Part shown: in pieces, positions 55,048 through 64,000 of the stretch | Position numbering within the stretch: the stretch's first letter is position 1 | How the letters are laid out: each line of letters starts with the position of its first letter | Assembly (NCBI RefSeq): GCF_000970685.1 | Contig: NZ_LAJB01000017.1 | Location: 1-64,000, forward strand | DNA: 64,000 nt | DNA from: Domibacillus indicus | GTDB taxonomy: Bacteria; Bacillota; Bacilli; Bacillales; Domibacillaceae | Direction: 5' to 3' | Notes under the pieces: model-generated | What the model saw: only the letters and a program-made list of their open reading frames with translations | Told to the model about the DNA's origin: nothing | The model's database searches: none | Program-made: the position numbers and the translations under genes

Positions 55048-56232
55048 TTAGTTCACAGCTTCTGTACCCGGAAGCATTTCAAACTCCGGCACTTCCGCTA
55101 TGTAGACATGTCCATATCCGCTCATATCACTTGTAAACAGCACTTTTGAACTGTCCGGACTGAAGCGCGGATGTATATGAACATGCTGCGTTTGAAAGCT
55201 GCCGCGATGACGGCATAGTTTTCGAGGTCCCTGCATCTTCCCATTTTCCTTTTTCCAGAGAAAGATATAATCCTGTGCAGTACCGTCGGGGTAAGCACTT
55301 GACTGCTGCCCATCCCCAACAATAAGCTCAGTATTATTTGAATGAATATGCATATTTTGATAAGGAAACGCATACTCTTCCGCATCGGTGTTATCAAAAC
55401 GGATGGAGCCAATAAACTTTCCGTCTTTTCGATTCAATGATTCCGTAAAGCCATGATAGCCAATCCTCACTCCATCAGCGTGCCAGTATTCATGGCCGGC
55501 ATACTCTCCTTTCTGTCCGTTCCTTACTTTCCATGCCTCTCCTGTTTTTAAATTCAGTGCCCAAATCCGATGATCGACATTTTCCCATGGGCCCTCATGA
55601 CAAAACGTTAATAAGTCTTTCTGTGTTGGAGAAGTATTGACATGGCCAATCCAGCGTTTTTCTTCACGGACTATACGTGCTTTTTTTGTCTCCAGCTCTA
55701 CTGTCCAAATTTGACTGTGTGGACGGGCTTTTTCTATTTCTTCAAATCCAACATAGCCCTGCCCTAAATTGGCGGCGATCAAATCACTGACATCTTCACT
55801 TATGCCAAAGCAAAGCGACTCTCCATCAGCGGTCACGGACAAATTGCTGAACTGGAAGCCTGCCGGCAGCTGAAACAAGCTTTTTTCTTCATATGTGTCC
55901 AGGTTGAGCGCAACAATAGATTCATTTAAAGTAAAATACGCTTCATTTTTTTTTGGATTGATATAAGTGCCCTGAATCCCTTTTTTTGCTGCTGGATCCA
56001 AGTCTGTCAGCTGCACGAGTTCACCTGATGAGATATCAATGCTGTATAAATTCAGTGCATTTTCACGCTCTGAGCCAATTAATAGCTTTTTTCCATTGTC
56101 GTACCAGCCGTCGTTTGTAAAATACAAATGAAAGTGATGGCTTAAATAACTGGTCAACTGTGTAATTGTTACACCTGTTGCCGAGTCCCGAAAGACCTGC
56201 TTTTCACTTGCCCACACTCTTCCTTTTCCCAT
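55048..56232 (-). CDS. ogl: Oligogalacturonate lyase (PL22)
   Basis: This 394-aa seven-bladed beta-propeller lyase cleaves unsaturated digalacturonate into 5-keto-4-deoxyuronate, the KduI substrate. PL22 features: TGVTITQLTSYLSHHFHLYFT (N-terminal His pair), RWIGHVNTSP, GHEYWHADGVRIGYHG and the metal-site TQHVHIHPRFSPDS near the C-terminus. No signal peptide; intracellular. It starts within the end of the upstream GH42 gene (64-nt overlap). Confidence 0.88.
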   Translation of the reverse strand: MGKGRVWASEKQVFRDSATGVTITQLTSYLSHHFHLYFTNDGWYDNGKKLLIGSERENALNLYSIDISSGELVQLTDLDPAAKKGIQGTYINPKKNEAYFTLNESIVALNLDTYEEKSLFQLPAGFQFSNLSVTADGESLCFGISEDVSDLIAANLGQGYVGFEEIEKARPHSQIWTVELETKKARIVREEKRWIGHVNTSPTQKDLLTFCHEGPWENVDHRIWALNLKTGEAWKVRNGQKGEYAGHEYWHADGVRIGYHGFTESLNRKDGKFIGSIRFDNTDAEEYAFPYQNMHIHSNNTELIVGDGQQSSAYPDGTAQDYIFLWKKENGKMQGPRKLCRHRGSFQTQHVHIHPRFSPDSSKVLFTSDMSGYGHVYIAEVPEFEMLPGTEAVN

Positions 56233-58232
56233 CCTGATTCCCCGCTCTCTGTTTTAAATTGAATAACTGTGTATTCATACGGACCGACTTTTAATGTTCC
56301 CTTTTGGATATTTTTTCTCTTTAACAGATCAATACCATCCTTTGGCAGTGTAATGCTGCCCCCTTTGCCATCCATGTTGATAACCACCCATACTATTCCC
56401 TCATCATTAAATCGTGGGGCAACGATAGTTCCATTTTCAGCATCCGTCTGTAAACCTAAGCCTGCTTCTTCCGCATAATGATGAATCAGCTTTTTAAGCA
56501 TCCGGTCTCCCGGCTCTCCGGCCGGCATAGAACCGAGCATGACGATTTTTCCTTTTCCGATCCGGCTTTCGGATAAAAATGATTTTCCGACACTCATTCC
56601 CTGCTTGATGTGTCCCATTGCCCGACTGCTCTTGTCGTCAAAAACTGCACTCCACATGCTGAGTACGGCTTCTTCTCCAAAAGCGGAGCCGACTGAATCC
56701 GTTCCATCCATCGGATACGTTTGAAGCACTTTTACATTCGCTGCCTGCTCTAAACAGCCAAGTGCCGCTTTTGTATGAATGGTATGCTCTTTTGTTCTGC
56801 CGCCGGTAAGAGGGCCTGCAAGCCAAATGCCGCCTTGCTCTGCAAATCGCCGGGCGCGGTCAATATATTCGTCTGATAAATAATGAATAAATGGAGTAAA
56901 TAAAAGCTTATATCCCGATAAATCAGCTTGTTCTGGGATAAGATCACGATGGATGCCCATTTTCAGCAATCTTTCATAAAAGTCAGTAATCAAACTTCTA
57001 TACTGAAGCTTCTGGTGTGGTTCCGTCTGCAAAAATACCTTTGCCCGATCTGAATACGTAATCGCTGCTTCAGCTTGAAGCGGTCTGGTATGAAGCAGGA
57101 TTGGCTCTAATTCCTGCCGGGCTTCTTCAACTTCAAGAACATTTTTATATCCAATCGCCGGTGTGCCCCACGCACTAATAATGGAGCCATGCGGCTGCTC
57201 ACACCCGGTTCTTTGCTGGCGCCATAACCAGTAGCAAAACCCTTCTGCACCCAGAGAATAAGCCGCTGCCGCTTCTGCTTTTACATAGCCGTCTGGATGC
57301 GGGCTTGCATACCCGGCCAGTGAACCGCTGTAGGAAGGGCTGGTTTCCATCACCCAGAAAGGACTGTCTTTTTTCACATTTCTCCAATAATCGCAGTTGA
57401 TTAAATAAGCTGCCATATTTTCCTGAGAGGCGTACGTATCATACGAAGCAAAATCCAGCTGCTGAAAAAGCTCTTCATTATCCACCTGAAAAGCAATACT
57501 GCTGTTATGGGTAATAGGCTGGTCACAACACTGCCGAATAATGGCCGCCTGCTCATTCGCAAATTCGGCGGTTTTTTCCATTGAAAAAATCCGGTAATTG
57601 GTTACAAGAGAAGAATTGTGCAGGAACGGTGTTGCAGCCGGCTGCGGAACTTGTTCAAATGATTGATAATGCTGGCTCCATATGTGTGTGCCCCACTTTT
57701 CATTCAGCCGTTCTATTTTCCCAAACTTTTTTTCAAGCCATTGATGCCAGAGATTTTCACATGTACTGCAGAAACATTCTGCAACGTGGGATTTAAATTC
57801 ATTATCCAGCTGCCAGGCAATAACACCCGGCAGACTGCCAAGCTCCTGGGCCAGATGCTTTGTCACTTCCCCCGCTTTTTTTCGAAAATATTTATTGTTT
57901 GTACAAATATGCTGGCGGGAGCCATGGCCCATTTTTTGTCCTTCCTGATTTACAAACAGCCTCTCTTCAAAACCGTGAGTCAGCCAGACAGGAGGTGTCG
58001 GGGTTGGTGTGCATATAATGGTCTCAATCCCGTTATCATAAAGTGTTTGAATTACTTCTTTAAAAAAAGTGCTATCCAGGCTGCCTTCTTCAGGCTCAAT
58101 GGACGACCAGGCAAATTCGCCTATTCTCACAACATTAATGCCCGCCTCTTTCATTAGCTGTATGTCCTGCGCGATTGTTTCTTCATCCCATAATTCCGGA
58201 TAATAAGCAGCACCATGATAAAGTTTTTTCAT
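56169..58232 (-). CDS. GH42 beta-galactosidase, copy 2
   Basis: This 687-aa paralogue of the GH42 at 23808-25784 keeps the acid/base Glu (WQLDNEFKSH), nucleophile Glu (PFWVMETSPSYS) and the Cys zinc site (CFCSTCENLW). It has a longer C-terminus (about 30 residues beyond YEYTVIQFK) that overlaps ogl. ATG overlaps the PL11 stop (ATGA). The second copy sits in the YesX/PL22 cluster, so the two may be induced by different regulators. Confidence 0.9.
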   Translation of the reverse strand: MKKLYHGAAYYPELWDEETIAQDIQLMKEAGINVVRIGEFAWSSIEPEEGSLDSTFFKEVIQTLYDNGIETIICTPTPTPPVWLTHGFEERLFVNQEGQKMGHGSRQHICTNNKYFRKKAGEVTKHLAQELGSLPGVIAWQLDNEFKSHVAECFCSTCENLWHQWLEKKFGKIERLNEKWGTHIWSQHYQSFEQVPQPAATPFLHNSSLVTNYRIFSMEKTAEFANEQAAIIRQCCDQPITHNSSIAFQVDNEELFQQLDFASYDTYASQENMAAYLINCDYWRNVKKDSPFWVMETSPSYSGSLAGYASPHPDGYVKAEAAAAYSLGAEGFCYWLWRQQRTGCEQPHGSIISAWGTPAIGYKNVLEVEEARQELEPILLHTRPLQAEAAITYSDRAKVFLQTEPHQKLQYRSLITDFYERLLKMGIHRDLIPEQADLSGYKLLFTPFIHYLSDEYIDRARRFAEQGGIWLAGPLTGGRTKEHTIHTKAALGCLEQAANVKVLQTYPMDGTDSVGSAFGEEAVLSMWSAVFDDKSSRAMGHIKQGMSVGKSFLSESRIGKGKIVMLGSMPAGEPGDRMLKKLIHHYAEEAGLGLQTDAENGTIVAPRFNDEGIVWVVINMDGKGGSITLPKDGIDLLKRKNIQKGTLKVGPYEYTVIQFKTESGESGWEKEECGQVKSRSFGTRQQV

Positions 58233-60055
58233 TTCTGTACGTTCACCTCGTTTGGGTAATACAGGTCGGGCGCAGGCGGCTTTTTCATGTTATGGCCAAG
58301 AAAAAAACCCGGATGCGGCGACTGATTATACGCCACATTCTGCCATGCGACTGACAACCGGTAGACTGGGTCATGCATTAATGTGTAAAAACGATAGTCA
58401 GTTTCATCTGTTGTTGTATAAATACGCAAAGATTTGCTGTCTGCTGACCGCCAAATCACTTCTTCCCGCCAGTCGCCGAACAAGTCGGCCTGCAGGCAAG
58501 GGTTTCCTTTTGTTCCATTATTCGATCGAGTTCCTTTTGCTGTTAATAAATTGACAAGCCGGCCATTTTCATAATCCCATTTGTCAATTCGCCCAATGCC
58601 AATGCCCGTTTCCATGTCATATTCATGGTCAAGGAGCTCACGCAGCAAATCGCCATCCCACCAAATGGCGAAATTAAACGATTGCGGGCTTTGCTCACTA
58701 ATTCGTTCCCCCGTACTGCTGTATAATCCGCCGTCACCATCCCGCCAGTGTGTAGACGACCAGAGCTCCGCCCCTTCATAACGCGGATCAATATCTGCCG
58801 CCATTCCTCTTCCCACATCTTCAAAAGACGGAATGCTCCATAACAGCTCACCTGTTTGTGCATCATGAATTTCAGTTCCATGATCGGATGGGGTTTCGTG
58901 AACCTGGAATATCTCCAGTCCTTCTCTGGATGGAATAAAGCTGCTGACATGAATGGCATCCCCATGACCAAGCCCGGTTGTATAAAGTCCGGTCCCATCG
59001 TGGTCGATCACACAGGAGCCATAAATAATCTCATCACATCCATCGCCGTCAACGTCGGCTACACTGACACTGTGGTTGCCCTGGCCGCTGTACCCTTCAT
59101 TTGCGGGCTCCAGGCTGTCAAATGTCCACACTTTTTCAAGCCGGCTGCCGCGCCAGTTATACGCCGCCAGCACTGCTCGTGTATAGTAGCCCCGGCACAT
59201 CACAATGCTCGGTCTTTCTCCATCTAAATACGCAACACAGGCAAGAAAACGGTCAACACGATTGCCCTCATCATCTCCCCAGTCTATTCCCCGGCCTCGT
59301 GGAGGTTCGTACTCAATCGTTTCCAGCGCTTTACCTGAGATGCCTTCAAAAACGGTTAAATATTCAGGACCCTCTAAAACGAACCCTTTTTGATTGCGAT
59401 AGTCCATGTCAGAATCGCCAATAACCGCTCCTGTTCCATCAATTGTTCCATCTGCAGTTTTGCAGACAATCTCTGCTTTTCCGTCGCCATCAAAGTCATA
59501 TACTAAAAATTGTGTATAATGAGCGCCGGCCCTTATGTTTTTTCCTAAATCAATCCTCCATAAGTGCGTGCCATCCAGCTTATAAGCATCCAGCAGCACG
59601 CTGCCTGTATAGCCGGCATGGGCATTGTCTTTGGAATTTGTCGGGTCCCATTTTAAAATAATTTCGTATTCCCCGTCTCCGTCTATATCTCCCACGCTTG
59701 CATCATTTGCCGAATACTCGTATTGAATATTATCTGGCGTTATGCCGCCGGGCGGTTTTTGAAGCGGCACCGATAAGTAGTTCGTATCCCAAACAGCTGC
59801 TTCTTCAAAATCAGGCTTCTCAATTCCGCCGATCAAAGGCCTCACCTGATAAGTAGATGTACCGCTTCCTTCTTTATCTAAATAATTTGTGCCGGACTGA
59901 AGTTCTTTTGCGATGCATTGGCCGTCACGGTAAACTGAAAAAGAAACGGATTGTTCTTCATGCCCGAGTAAACGCCAGCTCAGATAAACGCCTTTTTCTG
60001 TTTTTATGGCGATTAACCCCCGGTTCAGCTTTTCCATTTGCCTCGTTTTTTTCAC
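58229..60055 (-). CDS. yesX: Rhamnogalacturonan lyase PL11 (YesX-like)
   Basis: This 608-aa beta-propeller lyase carries several calcium loops (VGDIDGDGEYEI, VYDFDGDGKAEIV, VADVDGDGCDEIIYG) and the PL11 segments LNRGLIAIKTEKGVYLSWR and GDWREEVIWR. It lacks a signal peptide, matching the intracellular exolyase YesX rather than secreted YesW. Start is GTG 60055 after AAGGGAGG (9-nt spacing); longer ATG readings add a Lys-rich stretch without support. First gene of this cluster. Confidence 0.9.
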   Translation of the reverse strand: MKKTRQMEKLNRGLIAIKTEKGVYLSWRLLGHEEQSVSFSVYRDGQCIAKELQSGTNYLDKEGSGTSTYQVRPLIGGIEKPDFEEAAVWDTNYLSVPLQKPPGGITPDNIQYEYSANDASVGDIDGDGEYEIILKWDPTNSKDNAHAGYTGSVLLDAYKLDGTHLWRIDLGKNIRAGAHYTQFLVYDFDGDGKAEIVCKTADGTIDGTGAVIGDSDMDYRNQKGFVLEGPEYLTVFEGISGKALETIEYEPPRGRGIDWGDDEGNRVDRFLACVAYLDGERPSIVMCRGYYTRAVLAAYNWRGSRLEKVWTFDSLEPANEGYSGQGNHSVSVADVDGDGCDEIIYGSCVIDHDGTGLYTTGLGHGDAIHVSSFIPSREGLEIFQVHETPSDHGTEIHDAQTGELLWSIPSFEDVGRGMAADIDPRYEGAELWSSTHWRDGDGGLYSSTGERISEQSPQSFNFAIWWDGDLLRELLDHEYDMETGIGIGRIDKWDYENGRLVNLLTAKGTRSNNGTKGNPCLQADLFGDWREEVIWRSADSKSLRIYTTTDETDYRFYTLMHDPVYRLSVAWQNVAYNQSPHPGFFLGHNMKKPPAPDLYYPNEVNVQK

Positions 60056-60202
60056 AGCTCTGTTCCTCCCTTTTTTGTATGCGCTTTCACTTTCTGTTAC
60101 ATTACCTTTCTTTTTTCTTTCCGGCAATGACACTCTTTTGAGAGAGAAGGCACACCGCTAATTGAGACATTTTTGAAAAGTTGCACTTTCTTGATAATAC
60201 CT

Positions 60203-60237
60203 AAACAAGCCGCCAGCAATGTGCTGACGGCTTGTTT
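60203..60237 (-). terminator. Hairpin after the hydroxyacid dehydrogenase gene
   Basis: AAACAAGCCG and CGGCTTGTTT arms with further CAGC/GCTG pairing inside form a strong stem 22 bp after the stop codon. Only a short T-tract is present. Confidence 0.7.
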
Positions 60238-60258
60238 GATTATGAATTTATCCTTCGA

Positions 60259-61218
60259 TTAGAAGATAGGAGTCTTTAATTCCCTGCCTGTTACACCGGC
60301 CACCACGTTCTCCGCGGCCAGCATCGCCATTTTTTTCCGTGTTTCTTCGGTAGCCGAGCCGATATGCGGCAGCGTAACGACATTTGGCATCGAAAGAAGG
60401 GGGTTGTCCCGCTCCACCGGCTCCTGCTCAAACACGTCCAGCCCGGCAGCCCAGATCCGGTTTGATTGCAGCGCTTCAATTAATGCCGTCTCATCTACAA
60501 CCGCACCGCGCGAAGCATTGATAAAAACGGCTGTTTCTTTCATTTGGGAAAATTCCTTTTTGCCAATCAGGCCTTTTGTTTCCGGTGTAAGCGGCGTCAT
60601 TACACAAACGAAATCCGACCGCTCAAGCAGTTCATCCATCTGGCAATATACCGCATCATATGTATTTTCCGCTTGTTTATTTCGGGAGCGGTTGTGATAC
60701 AAAATGTTCATATCAAAGCCAAAGCGCGCCCGTTTGGCTAGTGTAGAGCCAATGCCGCCCATTCCAATAATTCCAAGTGTTTTGTGATGGACGTCCAGGC
60801 CAAATTGATGATCTTTAAAGCCCTTCTCTGTCCATCCGCCCGTTTTCACAAACTGATCGAGCTCCGGCACGCGGCGCGCGGCAGCCAGCATCAAGGCAAC
60901 AATCGTATCGGCAACCGTGTCATCGAGTACACCCGGTGTATTCGCTGCCAGGATGCCCCGCTTTTTTATAAGCGGAATATCAAGGTTATCATATCCAACC
61001 GATTTGTTTGCAATAACCTTCAAATGTGGCGCCTGGTCCAGCAGTGCTTCATCTACCTTTAAGCGCGTACCGATCAGACCATCTGCTTCTTTAAGCGCTT
61101 TCTCAAATTCCGGCATATTTTCTTTGTAATTTGTAAAATACACTACCTCACATGACGCGCGGATGTACTCGAGCGCTTCTTCGTATAAACGATTATAAAC
61201 TACTACAGTTGGCTTCAT
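60259..61218 (-). CDS. D-2-hydroxyacid dehydrogenase (glyoxylate/2-keto-acid reductase type)
   Basis: This 319-aa NAD(P)-dependent enzyme has LGIIGMGGIGSTLAKRA (about 145-161), the catalytic Arg in FINASRGAVVDE, Glu in DVFEQEPVERDNPL and His in VTLPHIGSATEETR. The pattern is that of GhrB/YvcT-type glyoxylate, hydroxypyruvate or 2-ketogluconate reductases. ATG 61218 follows AAAGGATG; earlier ATGs are less well placed. It follows a TPP enzyme and a TIM-barrel isomerase but with its own terminator in between. Confidence 0.88.
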   Translation of the reverse strand: MKPTVVVYNRLYEEALEYIRASCEVVYFTNYKENMPEFEKALKEADGLIGTRLKVDEALLDQAPHLKVIANKSVGYDNLDIPLIKKRGILAANTPGVLDDTVADTIVALMLAAARRVPELDQFVKTGGWTEKGFKDHQFGLDVHHKTLGIIGMGGIGSTLAKRARFGFDMNILYHNRSRNKQAENTYDAVYCQMDELLERSDFVCVMTPLTPETKGLIGKKEFSQMKETAVFINASRGAVVDETALIEALQSNRIWAAGLDVFEQEPVERDNPLLSMPNVVTLPHIGSATEETRKKMAMLAAENVVAGVTGRELKTPIF

Positions 61219-61363
61219 TGCGTTCATCCTTTCATGCTTTTCTTTTTCCATTGTAGCACGATCAGGAAAGAATTCTTCTTTATCTTTTGCATTACCTCTT
61301 GTTTCTTTAATTTATAAAATAAAAAAGCAGCCTGGCCTGTTTCATCAATAGAAGGTTTTAAAA

Positions 61364-61390
61364 AAGACTGGCGACTTTTCCGCCAGTCTT
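61364..61390 (-). terminator. Terminator after the TIM-barrel gene
   Basis: AAGACTGGCG/CGCCAGTCTT perfect stem with a 7-nt loop and TTTTTT on the minus strand. Confidence 0.88.
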
Positions 61391-61396
61391 CCTTTT

Positions 61397-62248
61397 TCAA
61401 TTAATTTTTCGAATTCTTTCTTCTGGCTGCCAGGCAGCTGAATATTTATCCAAATACTGCTTCGCTGACTGCAGGCAGCGCCGCGCAAATTCTTCATAGC
61501 CAAGCTCCCTCAGCCGTTTTGCGTGCGGCAGTTCAATCGAATAAGGCACCTGCGGAATGCGGCTTAGAATAGATGCAACATCAATGCCGCCTTCTCCAAT
61601 ATATAGACGTTCTTCTCGCAAAATGCGGGTCATTTCTTCTTTCGATTCCGGGATAGCAGCTGATGCATCACATACGTGTGCAAAATGGAACCATTCACAT
61701 GGAAGCTGATCAAGGTCTTCCAATTTTTCTCTCGAACGGTGAAAATGATGAATGTCTATCATCAGCCCGTTGTTTTCTTGATTTGCACTTCTTAACAGTT
61801 TCACCGCATCTGCCAGCGTAGAAACACCAGCAATCGGCACAAATTCCAGATCGATTGTTAATCCAAACGGCCGGGCTAATTCACATAGTTCCGCAAACCG
61901 CTCCAGCGCAAGGGAGCCATCCTTTGTCCAAACACTGCTCAGTACATGTCGGCCGCCAAGCTCCGCTGCGGCTTCCATGGCCGGCAGATAGCTTTTCGGG
62001 TCAATGTCATCACAAATACGGGCAAGCTCGATGTCAAGCAGTTTCATTCCTGTATCAGCCATTGCCTTTTTCGTTTCGCGCAGAAGCGCCTTGCTTTCTG
62101 TCAATGAAACATCATGCTCACCCGGTACACCCATATGAATAGGCCTCAGGCTGACATAATCATAACCCGTACGGGCAGCAATCGATATCATCTCCGGGGG
62201 CGGACAGCCAAGAACGGTCAAATACGCAAGTGAAAACTGGCTGGTCAT
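61397..62248 (-). CDS. Sugar isomerase/epimerase-like TIM-barrel protein
   Basis: This 283-aa AP-endonuclease-2-fold protein has metal-site residues in IDLEFVPIAG (Glu), MIDIHHFHRS (Asp/His), FAHVCDAS (His) and GEGGIDVA (Glu). It may act as a keto-sugar isomerase or dehydratase. ATG 62248 follows GGGAGGAG; upstream readings lie in the preceding gene. It starts 19 bp after the TPP enzyme and is probably co-transcribed with it. Confidence 0.72.
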   Translation of the reverse strand: MTSQFSLAYLTVLGCPPPEMISIAARTGYDYVSLRPIHMGVPGEHDVSLTESKALLRETKKAMADTGMKLLDIELARICDDIDPKSYLPAMEAAAELGGRHVLSSVWTKDGSLALERFAELCELARPFGLTIDLEFVPIAGVSTLADAVKLLRSANQENNGLMIDIHHFHRSREKLEDLDQLPCEWFHFAHVCDASAAIPESKEEMTRILREERLYIGEGGIDVASILSRIPQVPYSIELPHAKRLRELGYEEFARRCLQSAKQYLDKYSAAWQPEERIRKIN

Positions 62249-62267
62249 CTGTTTGCTCCTCCCTCTC

Positions 62268-64000
62268 TTAGTTCGTTGAAACGTGATGCACGGTTTTGCC
62301 CGGTGAATAAATGTCCATGATGTTCCAGTGACCCGCTGTCGGCACCGGATTATTGAGCATCGCAACATCAATCACGACCGGCTTATTCGCCTGGACCGCC
62401 GCTTCCAGCGCCGGCTTAAATTCCTCTGCTTTTTGGATCTTTACTCCTTCTACTCCATAAGCGCGGGCAATCGCCGCAAAGTCCGGTGAATAAGGCTCTC
62501 CATCTTTCTCAAACAACGTGCCCAGCGTTGTGCCATAGTGGGCTTTCTGCAGGCCGGCAATGGTGCCGAACGCAAAGTTGTTCATAATCACCCAGATGAC
62601 AGGAATGTTTTCCTCCGCTGCTGTGGCCAGAAGTGCCGGGTTTTGGCCGAAGCCGCCGTCCCCGACAAGGGAGACTACCACGCGGTCCGGGTGCGCGACT
62701 TTTACCCCGAGTGCCGCCGGTGCTCCAAAGCCCATTGTCGCAAACCCGCCAGGCGTAAAAATAGTGCCCGGTGTTAAAATGTCAAACTGCTGGCCGACAC
62801 CGTTTTTATTCCAGCCTACATCGGTTGTAATAAACGCATCACGCGGAAGAACATCGCGCACGTCCGCTAAAATCCGCTGCGGCTGCATTGGAAAGCTGCT
62901 GTCTGCTGCGAACTGCTGATTGCTTTCTTTAAATGCCCGCTTCTCTGCTGCAATCTCTGCTTTTAAGGCCTCATTCTGGCGCCCTTCCGGTATAAGACGC
63001 TTTGCCGCACGGTTTAAAACGATGAGCGCCTGTTTTAAGTCGGCAACCGCTCCGATTTCAACCGGATAGTTGCGGCCAATTTCACTTGGTTCAATGTCAA
63101 TTTGAATCAGCTTTGCCGGCGGAAAGCTGAATGTGTACTCTTCTTCCCATGAACTGCTGTCCGCCTCCGCAAAACGGGTGCCAAGCGCCAGCATATAATC
63201 TGCTTCTTTGCAGGTATCATTAATGAATTTCGTACCCCAGAAGCCGGTCATGCCTAGCACAAGCGGGTTGTCATCTGCCACCGCGCCTTTGCCCATTAAA
63301 GAATGTGCGACGGGGATCCCTAAATGGTTTACGAGTTCCGCCAGCTCTTCTGCTGCATCTGCCAGCAGGATACCGCCGCCTGCATAAATAACAGGGTTCC
63401 GGGCATCCAGCAGTGTTTGAACGATTTTTTCTGCTGTTTCTTCGTCAATCGACGGCTTTTGAAGCGATTTCGTATGACGGTACTGCTTTTCAAACAGCGC
63501 CGTGTCAATTTCTTTTGAAAAAATATCCATCGGGACCGAGACAAGAACTGGACCCGGTGTACCTGTTTCCGCTAATTGAAACGCTTTCTCCAGAATTTCA
63601 GGAAGCAGATGCGGGCTGTCCACACGCCAGGCTCGTTTGACAAAAGGGCGGTAAATTTCGTACTGCGTTGCATCCGCATGAAGATTCACTTCCTGGTGCG
63701 GATGCTTGCCGTAGTAGTGGCTCGGGATATCTCCCGCAATCACGACCATTGGTATGCAGTCGAGTGCTGCGTTGGCAACACCGGTTGCCGCATTCGTCAG
63801 GCCGGGACCAACATGGCTGAGCACGACGGATGTCTTCTTTTTTGCCCGGGCATAGCCATCCGCTGCATGGGCTGCGACCTGTTCATGGCGGACATTAATA
63901 AATCGGATTGAACTTTTTTCAAGCTCGGTTAGGACCGCAATATTCGTGTGCCCGCAAAGGCCAAAGATATGTTCAATGCCGCGGTTTTCCAGGTACTTCA
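62268..64000 (-). CDS. Thiamine-diphosphate-dependent enzyme (acetolactate synthase-like), N-terminus cut
   Basis: The 576 visible residues run off the window edge, missing probably only a few N-terminal residues (first visible: KYLENRGIEHIFGLCGHTN). The catalytic Glu that activates ThDP is present (NVRHEQVAAHAADGYARA), and the ThDP/Mg motif is GDGGFGQNPALLATAAEENI...NNFAFG. The overall three-domain layout fits acetolactate synthase, but the gene has no small subunit and sits with a TIM-barrel isomerase, so it may be a different carboligase or decarboxylase. Glyoxylate carboligase usually lacks this Glu, which argues against Gcl. Confidence 0.78.
   Translation of the reverse strand, partial: KYLENRGIEHIFGLCGHTNIAVLTELEKSSIRFINVRHEQVAAHAADGYARAKKKTSVVLSHVGPGLTNAATGVANAALDCIPMVVIAGDIPSHYYGKHPHQEVNLHADATQYEIYRPFVKRAWRVDSPHLLPEILEKAFQLAETGTPGPVLVSVPMDIFSKEIDTALFEKQYRHTKSLQKPSIDEETAEKIVQTLLDARNPVIYAGGGILLADAAEELAELVNHLGIPVAHSLMGKGAVADDNPLVLGMTGFWGTKFINDTCKEADYMLALGTRFAEADSSSWEEEYTFSFPPAKLIQIDIEPSEIGRNYPVEIGAVADLKQALIVLNRAAKRLIPEGRQNEALKAEIAAEKRAFKESNQQFAADSSFPMQPQRILADVRDVLPRDAFITTDVGWNKNGVGQQFDILTPGTIFTPGGFATMGFGAPAALGVKVAHPDRVVVSLVGDGGFGQNPALLATAAEENIPVIWVIMNNFAFGTIAGLQKAHYGTTLGTLFEKDGEPYSPDFAAIARAYGVEGVKIQKAEEFKPALEAAVQANKPVVIDVAMLNNPVPTAGHWNIMDIYSPGKTVHHVSTN

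Noticed and set aside
62268-64000. Assignment of the ThDP enzyme as glyoxylate carboligase or IolD
   Set aside because: The activating Glu is present, unlike Gcl, and no other inositol genes are nearby.

Overview
The window looks like chromosomal DNA of a low-to-moderate G+C, Gram-positive member of the Bacillaceae. The evidence is the AAGGAGG-type ribosome binding sites, GlnR/TnrA-type and cre-like sites, a urease operon in the order A-B-C-E-F-G-D-H, and a pectin locus whose content and partial order match the B. subtilis yes/yet/lpl region. Genus cannot be fixed from the sequence alone. Nearly everything is on the minus strand; the exceptions are the tail of purU, the LacI-type regulator and the IclR-type regulator.

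Region 1 (1-11.2 kb) is nitrogen acquisition. A complete urease operon with nickel/assembly genes (ureABCEFGDH) lies downstream of a five-gene urea ABC importer (urtABCDE). Both operons carry a perfect TGTNA-N7-TNACA palindrome (GlnR/TnrA type) in their promoter regions. Two copies of a 139-140 bp hairpin-rich repeat bracket the urease operon.

Region 2 (11.2-15.1 kb) is a small mixed area: a HesB-like protein, HPr, a murR-murQ amino-sugar pair followed by a degenerate PTS IIB-containing remnant, and a DUF3231 protein.

Region 3 (15.2-21.3 kb) is the galacturonate/glucuronate isomerase pathway (uxaC-uxaB-uxaA) with a divergent LacI-type regulator, a perfect 20-bp operator and a second copy of its core inside uxaA. 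It ends in a gene-free block of nested intergenic repeats.

Region 4 (21.3-60.1 kb) is a large rhamnogalacturonan/pectin-oligosaccharide locus. It holds two ABC importers (YesOPQ-like and LplABC-like), two transmembrane-sensor regulatory modules (YesMN with YesL; YesS with YesU/YesV), cytoplasmic lyases and hydrolases (PL11, PL22, PL26, two GH42, GH4, GH105, an acetylesterase), and a KduI/KduD/KdgK/KdgA operon with a TRAP transporter under an IclR-type regulator. No enzyme here has a signal peptide, so the picture is import of oligosaccharides followed by intracellular breakdown to pyruvate and glyceraldehyde-3-phosphate. Two neighbouring genes appear recently broken: a PL26 (yetA-like) gene with an in-frame TGA at codon 22, and a GH105 gene reduced to its two ends.

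Region 5 (60.2-64 kb) is a thiamine-diphosphate enzyme (cut by the window edge), a TIM-barrel isomerase and a D-2-hydroxyacid dehydrogenase of uncertain pathway.
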